Virus record (IMG/VR): IMGVR_UViG_3300033049_000013
Span: 1 to 64,000 of that record
DNA length: 64,000 bases
From: a virus
Reading direction: 5' to 3' (one strand)
The notes beneath the pieces were generated by a model. It saw nothing but the letters and a program-made list of their open reading frames with translations. It was not told the DNA's origin and did not search any database. The first letter of the stretch is position 1. Each line of letters starts with the position of its first letter. The translations under genes were made by a program, and so were the position numbers. Below are positions 53,342-61,294 of this stretch, piece by piece.

Positions 53342-54091
53342 TTATGAAATTATAATTAGCCCATCAAATTCCGTACCTATTGAACTAGTTAGAGTGATGT
53401 CACCATTTGTAGCTACAACAATAGATTCTAATGTCTGAAATACGCCAGGAGTTAATGCTGTTTTAGGAGATCCAACTGCTCCTGAATATACAGAAATTTG
53501 CAAGTTGCTACCCATACCATGGGTTGATGCAAGTATAGTAATTTCTTCTGAGACAAAATCAGTACTTAAAAATGTTTCTGAATATTTCTTATTTACATAT
53601 TCAACTTCTCCTGTTGAAGAACGTACCAATGAAAGTAATTGACCATTAATAGCAGTAGTAGCTGTTACATTAGCTGTTACGATTTCAACACCACTTGGTG
53701 ATGTTAGTGTAGGTACTATATTAATTGAGCTGTTACTACTTGAATTACCTAACACAATAGCACCTGATCCAGTTACACTGAAATTAGTACACTCAAAATC
53801 TATATCATTAGTTACTCCAATACCAAATCCGCTGATTGCTTCTATCACTCCTATATACAGGTTTCTAGTCTGTCCAGCTACACCATCTATGGTAGTATTT
53901 TCTTGAGTTAATATTCCACCTAGTGTTACTGCATTTGCAGCTTCAGTTAATCCATTGGAAAATGTATATGTAGTACCAGTAGTAAGTATTCTTGAATCTA
54001 TATACTTTCTCAAGTTAAAGCTATTGTCAAATTTAATTACACTTTTACCTCCAGACACACGTGTTTTATTATCAAAAAATATATTTGTCAT
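53342..54091 (-). CDS. Fibre-like protein, 249 aa
   Basis: Beta-structured and rich in Thr, Ser, Val, Gly and Asn. The segment YTFSNGLTEAANAVTLGGIL, followed by QENTTIDG, is a typical repeat of trimeric phage fibres, in which short strands run along the shaft. The C-terminal half (about residues 165-249) looks like a separate globular beta domain (FVSEEITILASTHGMGSNLQ, ending DGLIIIS). The N-terminus contains FFDNKTRVSGGK and could be the attachment part. It sits in the middle of the cassette between two larger fibre genes. Confidence 0.6.
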   Translation of the reverse strand: MTNIFFDNKTRVSGGKSVIKFDNSFNLRKYIDSRILTTGTTYTFSNGLTEAANAVTLGGILTQENTTIDGVAGQTRNLYIGVIEAISGFGIGVTNDIDFECTNFSVTGSGAIVLGNSSSNSSINIVPTLTSPSGVEIVTANVTATTAINGQLLSLVRSSTGEVEYVNKKYSETFLSTDFVSEEITILASTHGMGSNLQISVYSGAVGSPKTALTPGVFQTLESIVVATNGDITLTSSIGTEFDGLIIIS

Positions 54092-54104
54092 TATTATTAT
54101 TTTA

Positions 54105-55622
54105 TTATGTTGTTATTATATTTAATATATTATCGTTAATATCGTAAGTTAAAGTTTGTGTAATATATGTTAACGTAGCATTTCTAAATCTTATAGTTTC
54201 TATATTACTAGTATTACCACTTGGATTACCTGCTACAATACCTGTGTAATAAGTAAATAACTTTTCATTTCCTTTAAGAAATTCCCAATTAGCATACTGT
54301 TCAAGTAGAAAAGATCTTCTTAATTGTTCTACAGTTTTATCTGTACTAGAAGCAACAGACTCGTCAACTACAGTAGGAATAAATACAGCAGCTTTCCATG
54401 TTCTAAGAGTAATAACACCATCATGTATAATTATACTGTCTACAATTTCAGTAGGTAAAGTATGAGTTCCAGGAATTAATTTAAAATTATTTGCACTTAA
54501 TACCATCATTTTTAAAGCAGATATATGGTTATTCCATAAAGTTGCTAATTCAGTCATATTATTTACAATAATAGGAATTATAGATTGAGTATCTATTACA
54601 GTAAGCGCCATAACTCCTAACTGTGTTACATTAAAAGGAAAAATAGGTGTAATACCTGATTCTATATCTGCAAATTTAACTACAGCAGCTTCTTGATTAC
54701 TAAGGAAGTTAGTTGTAGCACGAGCCTCATCAATTTGAGTTAACTGATTAGTTTTAGTACTTACTTTATTATCAATATCAGTTAATATGGTGCTTAATTT
54801 CTGTTCAGTAGCTTTATTTGAATCTCTTATAAATAGACCAATTAAAGTATATGGCAAGTCTAACACATCTAAGTATGTAGTAGAGGTAAGTAAGTTATTC
54901 TCATACCTATCAACTCTAGTAATTAAATCTGTCAATGCGTAATTTAAAGGTGTAGTACCAAGAGTAGTTACTCTATAATTTGCAGGAAACCCACTAATAA
55001 TGTTATTAAATTGTATATGTATACGTAAAGAATCATAAGTTAATCCTGTAGTATCAAAACTTAATTGTATAATTTGAGTATTAACACCTCCACCAAAGGG
55101 AGTACTTATAACCGAAGTTAAAAAAGAAGGCACACCTGCTGTTACACTGCTTAATGTAAATACACTTCCATTAGTTCCAGGAGTAGGCGCTATACTTTCA
55201 TATACTAAAAATATATTAACAATTCCTGTTGTAGGATACCCAGACACTATAGGAATTAATATAGCATAGTTTTGGTTACTTTCTAAGTAACTAAAACTAC
55301 TACTAGTTATAGTAGTTATAACTGGAGCTGTTCCTCCACCAATTCCTAATGAATCTGAAGTAATAGTACCAAGTATTAATGTTGTTAGTATATCAGTATC
55401 AATACCTAGTGATTCTATTAATTCAAAATCAACTTTATCAATTATCTCCTGTAATTTTATAATACTTACATCTTGTTTAGCTTCTGTTGAGAAGCCAACT
55501 ATAGCACTTCCGCCAGTAGTTATTAAAGTAGTTCTAATTCTCCTTAATTCATGTACTACTGTCTTAAAGTTTACTGAATTAGGATAAGTAGCAGCTCCAG
55601 GATTTGTTGTTCTTATAGCCAT
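54105..55622 (-). CDS. Fibre/tail structural protein, 505 aa
   Basis: Largest of the middle fibre genes. The N-terminus MAIRTTNPGAATYPNSVNFK with FKTVVHELRRIRTTL is probably the particle-binding part and is followed by a helical segment (EAKQDVSIIKLQEIIDKVDF). Residues about 105-225 are beta-rich (TTITSSSFSYLESN, then QLSFDTTGLTYDSLRI). Residues about 265-310 could form a coiled coil (NKATEQKLSTILTDIDNKVS). The C-terminal part is mixed. I find no enzymatic motif. The alternation of helices and strands fits a trimeric fibre or a collar protein. Confidence 0.55.
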   Translation of the reverse strand: MAIRTTNPGAATYPNSVNFKTVVHELRRIRTTLITTGGSAIVGFSTEAKQDVSIIKLQEIIDKVDFELIESLGIDTDILTTLILGTITSDSLGIGGGTAPVITTITSSSFSYLESNQNYAILIPIVSGYPTTGIVNIFLVYESIAPTPGTNGSVFTLSSVTAGVPSFLTSVISTPFGGGVNTQIIQLSFDTTGLTYDSLRIHIQFNNIISGFPANYRVTTLGTTPLNYALTDLITRVDRYENNLLTSTTYLDVLDLPYTLIGLFIRDSNKATEQKLSTILTDIDNKVSTKTNQLTQIDEARATTNFLSNQEAAVVKFADIESGITPIFPFNVTQLGVMALTVIDTQSIIPIIVNNMTELATLWNNHISALKMMVLSANNFKLIPGTHTLPTEIVDSIIIHDGVITLRTWKAAVFIPTVVDESVASSTDKTVEQLRRSFLLEQYANWEFLKGNEKLFTYYTGIVAGNPSGNTSNIETIRFRNATLTYITQTLTYDINDNILNIITT

Positions 55623-55639
55623 TATTTATTATTTATTTT

Positions 55640-55906
55640 TTAGTTTTTAGTCATTAAAACTCCTGCTGCTGTTTTATATAATTGACCTGTAGTCAAGCCA
55701 CCTACACCTGCTGCAGTATCATCTGCATACACTGGTAGAGCCGCTGCATATATTGGTAGATAAGCATCTGTACGTATTGGAAAGTCAATATCTAAATATC
55801 TCTTAACGAACGTATGAATTTCAATTCCATTATCTACTTGTCCAATAACAGGTTTTCCTTTTGTTACTGTTAATTTTCCGCTTAATGTTAATTTTGGTAA
55901 AGCCAT
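55640..55906 (-). CDS. Small fibre protein with GLTTGQLYKT motif, 88 aa
   Basis: The C-terminus GGLTTGQLYKTAAGVLM matches a motif very common at the end of phage fibre and head-fibre proteins (GGLxxGxxYxTxxGxLxV). The N-terminal half MALPKLTLSGKL and IHTFVKRYLDIDFP resembles the 158-aa protein of the same cassette. The product is short, without membrane segment. It may be a head-fibre subunit or a minimal tip domain exchanged between fibres. The small size and strong motif make it a genuine gene rather than a chance frame. Confidence 0.65.
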   Translation of the reverse strand: MALPKLTLSGKLTVTKGKPVIGQVDNGIEIHTFVKRYLDIDFPIRTDAYLPIYAAALPVYADDTAAGVGGLTTGQLYKTAAGVLMTKN

Positions 55907-55918
55907 TATTTAATTTTT

Positions 55919-56182
55919 TTATTTACATGTAGCGCAATTTCTACAATTTCTGTTTTTACGTCTACTTAATGCCATTATATAAGCATCTATTTTTTGAATT
56001 AAATCGACTGGAATTAAATCATTACAGTCGTTTGTTGTTTCTAGTGATTCTTGTACTGCTATGTATTGTTGTAACTTTCTTATTTCTAATCGAAGTTCAG
56101 CAAGTTCACAATCTAATCCCCACATTATTTTGGCGGAGAATAAAATGCTGTACTCTACTAGTTTACATTTTAGTTCTTCCAT
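55919..56182 (-). CDS. Small Cys-containing helical protein, 87 aa
   Basis: The product has 87 residues. The first 60 form a helical, Leu- and Glu-rich region (LAELRLEIRKLQQYIAVQES), probably a coiled coil. The C-terminus is basic and ends in RNCRNCATCK, with six Cys in the whole protein. The previous gene ends four bases before its ATG and also has a Cys-rich C-terminus, so the two may act together, for example through metal or disulfide bridges. I do not know a family for it. Confidence 0.55.
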   Translation of the reverse strand: MEELKCKLVEYSILFSAKIMWGLDCELAELRLEIRKLQQYIAVQESLETTNDCNDLIPVDLIQKIDAYIMALSRRKNRNCRNCATCK

Positions 56183-56185
56183 AAT

Positions 56186-57781
56186 TTAATATTTATTTTG
56201 ACTAACACACCCACATCTGTTTTCACCTGATATAACATTGTTTTGAAAAATAGCACAATCACATTCATCTAGTAAGGTCTCTAAGTAAGCATATAAGTCA
56301 CATAGATTAGTACAGGGAATATTAAGACAACTATTAAATTGTATTAATGCATCGTATAATACTTGTACCATAGGGTCACAACCATGAGCTAATGCGCTGA
56401 TTACTAAACAACGAGTCTCACAATCTACAAAAGTACAGCCAGTAATAAACGAATTACTAATGTCACTATTACTTAATGTAACTTGATAGACACCATCAAA
56501 GAATTTATCCGAACTATAAATAGATGAACTAATGTTAATAACTGTATTATTGACATTTTCAACTACAGTAATTCCATCAGGAAAAGGAGGAAATCCTAAA
56601 CTAGTAGTAACAACTACTACATCTAATACATTACCTAGTCCTACATTAGGACTTATAGTATAATTAATAGTGTAAACATCACCGTTAATTGTAGTAATTA
56701 ATATTGTTTTGTTCTCTACTATAACGGGGAAACCAGAACCTAAAGGATTCTCAATCAAAAACATCACATTTATAGTTAATGTATTTGGACTATTAGAAGT
56801 ATATAATGTAGAACCACTATTATAATCAGATGTATATTGAATACTCTGTACTAATGTGGCATCTATTCCTGTTATAAGAATATCTATAGTAGCAGTATTA
56901 TAATTGTTACCGTTGATATTAACTATCTCAGGTAAAGATTGTTCTGTACCATTAATACCATCCGCAACTAAATTATATCTAGGTGCTAATTCAAAGTTCA
57001 TTGTATTATTACAACAATTCTGTTCGATTTCTAAACCTATAAATTCAGTAGTTGGTTCAGGAGCTACTCTACCTGTTAATTGCTCTATGTAATCTTTAGA
57101 TTCCGAGCTAACAGTTAGTACAGTACAATCACTATTAGTTGTTACAATAACATCCTTTGGATTTTCTATAACTGGAGTAAGTGTAACCTCAGTATAAAGC
57201 TCATCAATAGCAATAGAATTAACTGTATCAGTTATACTCAATCTAGAAGTAATTATATCAGTAGTAGCAAATTGATTCTCGAATATAGATAAATCTGTAT
57301 TAGTATCATCATAAGATGTATTATTTGTATAATCTATTTGGTATGTATTAAAGAATACTGTACCGCTATATAAGGCTGCTCCTACTATCGTAGTTTGATT
57401 ATTATCAGGTAGATAAGTAACTAAGCCATTTGGTAATACATAAGCCGTTACACCTAAAAATATAACGTTGGTATTTACACCATCGTTTATTATTAGTATA
57501 GATGTTTTAGCTGTTCTATTTAATGAATCAGTTGTAGTTAACTCTACTCTAGCTCTATAAGTTGCTACAGTAGTAAATCCAATAGTAAACTCTTGTGTGT
57601 CAGAAGCTCCTCCTATTACAGCTACACTAGAACCTGATAGTATAGTGTGAGTCCATGTCCAGCCAGTTACTGTAATTCCTTCTGATACGTCCGAAGACTC
57701 TATAAAAGAAAAGTTAGTAATAACAGGTACTATACCCGTAGAATCAGTACTACCAGTAAAAATAATTTTTGGTATAAGCAT
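56186..57781 (-). CDS. Adhesin-like fibre protein with PKD-like domain and Cys-rich end, 531 aa
   Basis: The first gene of the fibre cassette. Residues about 15-105 look like a PKD/Ig domain (ITVTGWTWTHTILSGSS, then TTVATYRARVELTTTDSLNR). The central part has further beta strands with many Thr, Asn, Ile and Val. The last 85 residues hold eleven Cys in pairs (CTFVDCETRC, CLNIPCTNLC, ECDC, CGC) among short helices, an unusual pattern for a phage fibre. No lectin or enzymatic motif is visible. It may decorate the particle and bind host glycans or mucus, as proposed for Ig-like domains on phages; this is inference. A bidirectional hairpin lies just upstream. Confidence 0.65.
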   Translation of the reverse strand: MLIPKIIFTGSTDSTGIVPVITNFSFIESSDVSEGITVTGWTWTHTILSGSSVAVIGGASDTQEFTIGFTTVATYRARVELTTTDSLNRTAKTSILIINDGVNTNVIFLGVTAYVLPNGLVTYLPDNNQTTIVGAALYSGTVFFNTYQIDYTNNTSYDDTNTDLSIFENQFATTDIITSRLSITDTVNSIAIDELYTEVTLTPVIENPKDVIVTTNSDCTVLTVSSESKDYIEQLTGRVAPEPTTEFIGLEIEQNCCNNTMNFELAPRYNLVADGINGTEQSLPEIVNINGNNYNTATIDILITGIDATLVQSIQYTSDYNSGSTLYTSNSPNTLTINVMFLIENPLGSGFPVIVENKTILITTINGDVYTINYTISPNVGLGNVLDVVVVTTSLGFPPFPDGITVVENVNNTVINISSSIYSSDKFFDGVYQVTLSNSDISNSFITGCTFVDCETRCLVISALAHGCDPMVQVLYDALIQFNSCLNIPCTNLCDLYAYLETLLDECDCAIFQNNVISGENRCGCVSQNKY

Positions 57782-57795
57782 ATTGATTTAATATT

Positions 57796-57833
57796 AAAAA
57801 GCGGTGATGATTTTACACCACCAACCGCTTTTT
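57796..57833. terminator. Bidirectional hairpin terminator before the fibre cassette
   Basis: AAAAAGCGGT (57796-57805) and ACCGCTTTTT (57824-57833) form a perfect 10-bp stem; the A and T runs make it a good terminator on both strands. It stands between the 464-aa structural gene and the fibre cassette on the minus strand, so transcripts of the capsid group can end here. Confidence 0.8.
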
Positions 57834-57867
57834 ATTAATTTATATATTATTTTACTTTTAACTAATC

Positions 57868-59262
57868 TTACAGTGCAAGGTTAGTATGAGGATATGTAGT
57901 ACTATTCATCCAGTTGTTAATAGTAGTTTGAGCATACGCTTTTTGAGCATTTGCTACACCAGTAAATAACGCAAAACCAGTTGTAGTAAAGTTAGCAATT
58001 GGAATTACTGTACGTTGTGGAGAAATAGAAGGTAATCCACTAGACGCTGTTCTTTGTTCGCATGAGTCAATGAAGTAAACATCATAGATTGCTCCAGGTG
58101 TTAATTCTGTACCATACTCTACAAAGTATTGTTGCCATGGTTTATTACCGATATAAGCACGGTGTCCTGCAGTATCTCTGTAGTATTGTAGAATCTCATC
58201 GTAGTATCCTGAACCTTCGTTAGGAGTAACAATATGGTCTGTGAAAGTTGAAGAACTGAATCCAGCCTCTAAACCAACTTGTATACGACTTTTGTTTTGA
58301 TAAGCTTCTTCATAAGTAGCTTCTGTCGGATCTAATGCTATAAATAGTAATCTATCTACAGTAGAAGTTGCCACACCTGCTACACGTCCACCCGCAATTA
58401 AACGAGTAGCTACTCCTGTATTAGCAGTTGTAGCTAATGCATAAGGTATGATTTGTGAAGTACTAGGAATGTTACCAAATGAAACATCTATAATCTTAGT
58501 GAATGTTTCTTTCAAGTCAGCATCAATTACAAGACGAATTGGTTGACCTACATCAGAAAAACCAATTATGATGCTATCTCCTGGATTTAAAGCAGCAGCA
58601 GTAGCCAAAGTAATTACATTTGTATTTGTTAAACTAGCTGTTGCAGCAGAATCAATACAAATTACTACACTTTCCATTTGTCCTTGCTGGTTATAATCAG
58701 CAGCTAAGTTATGTAGTAAATGATCTCTTTGTTGTGCATCAATAGTATATTGTGTAGATAATGTATAATCAGGTGTTGTAAAACGTCCTTGTTTATAAGG
58801 AGTATTATTACCATTATATAAATCTACTTTCCAACCACGAAGTCCTGAATTCATAATGTATTCAGTTTCATCGTTGATTGGTACAATCCCAGGACCTGAA
58901 CCTTCACCAATCATCCATGAACTATTACGTTTCACTTCAGCAGCTCTACCCGTAGATCTAAGGAAACAGTTTGCAAAAATATCAGGTGACTCTTCAAAAA
59001 CTCTAGGAGTTAATGGAGTTCTGATATTTGAATCATCTCTACGTTGAATGAATTTAATGAAATCTTGTGTACTTGAAGATACAGCTGCAGGGTCAAGCGC
59101 TGTTGGGTTCCCTGAATTTACTGTACCAGTATAAACTCCAAATCCACCAACAACTAAGTTGATTGCATCTGTAGTTAAGTCATACAGTCTATCTCCAGCT
59201 GTAGGTGTAGCTGTATTAGGGCGAGGAATAATAAAATTCTCTACTCTTGTTTTTATAGCCAT
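57868..59262 (-). CDS. Structural protein, 464 aa (possible capsid auxiliary or sheath-like protein)
   Basis: A conserved-looking, well-folded protein with mixed alpha/beta sequence, encoded after the capsid and connector genes. The N-terminus MAIKTRVENFIIPRPNTATP precedes TTDAINLVVGGFGVYTG. The middle contains QRRDDSNIRTPLTPRVFEES and SSWMIGEGSGPG. The C-terminal half is beta-rich, and the last residues form a helical end (NAQKAYAQTTINNWMNS). There is no membrane segment or enzymatic motif. By position it could be an auxiliary capsid protein or tail-barrel protein; the sequence does not decide. It is followed by a strong terminator, implying high expression together with the genes before it. 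Confidence 0.6.
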   Translation of the reverse strand: MAIKTRVENFIIPRPNTATPTAGDRLYDLTTDAINLVVGGFGVYTGTVNSGNPTALDPAAVSSSTQDFIKFIQRRDDSNIRTPLTPRVFEESPDIFANCFLRSTGRAAEVKRNSSWMIGEGSGPGIVPINDETEYIMNSGLRGWKVDLYNGNNTPYKQGRFTTPDYTLSTQYTIDAQQRDHLLHNLAADYNQQGQMESVVICIDSAATASLTNTNVITLATAAALNPGDSIIIGFSDVGQPIRLVIDADLKETFTKIIDVSFGNIPSTSQIIPYALATTANTGVATRLIAGGRVAGVATSTVDRLLFIALDPTEATYEEAYQNKSRIQVGLEAGFSSSTFTDHIVTPNEGSGYYDEILQYYRDTAGHRAYIGNKPWQQYFVEYGTELTPGAIYDVYFIDSCEQRTASSGLPSISPQRTVIPIANFTTTGFALFTGVANAQKAYAQTTINNWMNSTTYPHTNLAL

Positions 59263-59304
59263 TTTTTTATTTTGTTAAATTTTTTCTAAAAAGTGTTGAA
59301 AAAA

Positions 59305-60072
59305 CTATTTGTCATTATTGACTACGGCTTGAGATGATTGAAATCCGAATTGGTCTTGTATGTCTTTAGCAGCATACATGACAGCGTATTCTAAAATTTC
59401 ATCATGGAAGTCGCTATGAATGTCACAATGAACAATTGAAGAAAAAGAAGGTGCTTGGGTAATTTTATCATCTATGTGGATGTAAGTACCCAAGCACACT
59501 CTATCTGGTATCTTAATGTAACTTAAGTGTACTGCAGTTACATTAAATTGTTGTTCTCCTTTAAAATTAGTTGTATCGAAATAGATACTAAATAAATCTT
59601 GATTTACGTTAGTAGTTAGTGTACTTTTTCCAAAAGTTGCATGAACTCTTCTCCATTCGAAGTTAGGTTCATTAAACGTATTTTTTCTATCGTCTACTTG
59701 CCAACTCTTATAATCTATGGTTTCAATACATTCATCCTTTTTTATAGTAGTTCTAGCAGATGTAAGAAATAGATATGGAAATGCTAAGTCTTTTAATCTA
59801 ACTTCATATATACCATTACCTGAGTTCATAGGAACTAAAGCTGGTTGTACAGGATATTTTACATGTAAACTCATTAAATTACTGATTCTTTCCTGATTGG
59901 TCTCAAATCCTGTTTTCTTAGGATTATCTGTACCATAACGAGCTTTTACAAACTTCTTGATAGCCCTATTTATATAAGCATCTATCTCGTTGTCATAAAA
60001 ATCAGGTCTATCTTGCGAAGCTACACGGTCAATTCTTAATTCAAATTCAAAGTGCATTTCATCTATCAGCAT
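59305..60072 (-). CDS. Head-tail connector / ring protein, 255 aa
   Basis: The N-terminal helix pattern DFYDNEIDAYINRAIKKFVK, followed by ARYGTDNPKK, is typical of head-completion adaptors, in which a helix bundle docks to the portal. The core is beta-rich (VRLKDLAFPYLFLTSARTTI, later FNVTAVHLSYIKIPDRVCLG), and the C-terminus contains a His/Asp-rich patch (HCDIHSDFHDEILEYAVMYA). It lies between the 362-aa and 464-aa structural genes downstream of the capsid protein. I consider a portal-proximal ring protein most likely. Confidence 0.65.
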   Translation of the reverse strand: MLIDEMHFEFELRIDRVASQDRPDFYDNEIDAYINRAIKKFVKARYGTDNPKKTGFETNQERISNLMSLHVKYPVQPALVPMNSGNGIYEVRLKDLAFPYLFLTSARTTIKKDECIETIDYKSWQVDDRKNTFNEPNFEWRRVHATFGKSTLTTNVNQDLFSIYFDTTNFKGEQQFNVTAVHLSYIKIPDRVCLGTYIHIDDKITQAPSFSSIVHCDIHSDFHDEILEYAVMYAAKDIQDQFGFQSSQAVVNNDK

Positions 60073-60092
60073 AATAGTTTATTTTAGTTTAT

Positions 60093-61181
60093 CTAGAATC
60101 TAGTTTTTTCACGGTATTGACCTCTTAGTTGTTCTACTTCCTCTTGGTATGCAGGTTCAACTAAAAATTGGCGAACAAATTGGTCTTTTGATTTCCATTC
60201 CCATGCTTCTTTCTTTCCACCATCGCCTGCTGGTTGTGACCAGTAAACTTTGTTATTACGTGAAGTTAAGATACCTGGGATAGATATTAAATCAAACAAT
60301 TCAACATATCCTTCAAATATTTCTCTTGAAACAGGATCTTTCCACAATTCATATACACTCATAAATTGCTCATAATTATCATCGCTAGCTTCTACATAGT
60401 TATTAATAGTAGCATAAGCATCTGATGGAGCAGCAGATAGTGCATGTAAGTCAATTGCTTTACAGAAGTCTATAATAGTTCTATCATTAAGAGACATAAC
60501 CTCTTCAATTCTAGCACCAAATTTATTCTTCTTACGGATGTCAGAAGCTTCTCTTGTTGAACGTTCTTGCTCATCTACAATGTAGTGAGTAGCATCAGGA
60601 TTGTACGATAACTCATCAAATGAATTAGCAACCATTTTATGTGACTTTAGCATGTAGTAGTTAGCTTCATGTATAGGATTATTTAAGTCAAAATAAGTAA
60701 CCCCGTCATTTAATGATACTCTTGATTCAGAACGTTGGTAGAAAGGAGCTTCACTAACTGCCTTAGAGGCAATAGTATCAGACACTTGTCCTGTATAGAA
60801 ACCTCGTTCTTTACCGTGTTTATATTCTAGTAGTTCTTGTCTACGTATTTTTTTATTTTTAAGTACTGCTTCCCATCCTGATCTGTGGATTTCTAACTCT
60901 CTGTACGGATTGTCTACAATTTCATCTAAACCTGTTACTAAACCATTACGTCCTAAAGGCGCACAATATTCAACTATTGTTCCTGGCAAACGTGATAAGT
61001 TTCTAGGTTCTTTCTGTTTTGTATGGTATTTCTTTTTACCATTAGACAAGGTACTGAATTTAGGTTTACCACCAGCTACGTTAAGTACTTCCATTCTTAC
61101 TTTAACTGAGCATTTTTTATTTGGATTAGGTTCCACCTTAATTACATTAGGGCTTGTACTTGCATTAATTATCTTTGGCAT
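60093..61181 (-). CDS. Conserved structural protein downstream of MCP, 362 aa
   Basis: Encoded directly after the major capsid gene. The N-terminus KIINASTSPNVIKVEPNPNK begins a beta strand region; residues 60-150 are basic and helical (KNKKIRRQELLEYKHGKERG). A segment IVDEQERSTREASDIRKK lies near the middle. The C-terminal part is acidic and helical, ending in QLRGQYREKTRF. Nothing enzymatic was found. Crassviruses have a conserved gene of unknown exact role here, probably part of the capsid or the portal vertex. A 113-base gap with a hairpin separates it from the capsid gene. Confidence 0.6.
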   Translation of the reverse strand: MPKIINASTSPNVIKVEPNPNKKCSVKVRMEVLNVAGGKPKFSTLSNGKKKYHTKQKEPRNLSRLPGTIVEYCAPLGRNGLVTGLDEIVDNPYRELEIHRSGWEAVLKNKKIRRQELLEYKHGKERGFYTGQVSDTIASKAVSEAPFYQRSESRVSLNDGVTYFDLNNPIHEANYYMLKSHKMVANSFDELSYNPDATHYIVDEQERSTREASDIRKKNKFGARIEEVMSLNDRTIIDFCKAIDLHALSAAPSDAYATINNYVEASDDNYEQFMSVYELWKDPVSREIFEGYVELFDLISIPGILTSRNNKVYWSQPAGDGGKKEAWEWKSKDQFVRQFLVEPAYQEEVEQLRGQYREKTRF

Positions 61182-61222
61182 ATTTCTTATTATTTATATT
61201 TTCCGAGTTAATAATTTAAAAT

Positions 61223-61258
61223 GGTGGGATGATTACCTTTGGAGTATTTCATCCCACC
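61223..61258 (-). terminator. Hairpin after the major capsid gene
   Basis: GGTGGGATGA (61223-61232) pairs perfectly with TCATCCCACC (61249-61258) over a 16-base loop. In the minus direction it is followed by ATTTTAAATTATT, a moderate U tract. Located 37 bases after the capsid stop, it probably causes partial termination or protects the capsid message, raising capsid protein relative to downstream genes. Confidence 0.65.
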
Positions 61259-61294
61259 TAATATTATTAGTACAACATCTTAATTAGTTAGTTA

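Noticed and set aside
60910-61287. 125-codon hydrophobic plus-strand frame
   Set aside because: It runs antisense to the 5' part of the 362-aa structural gene and through the terminator hairpin; the apparent membrane segments come from the complement of Lys/Asn-rich codons.
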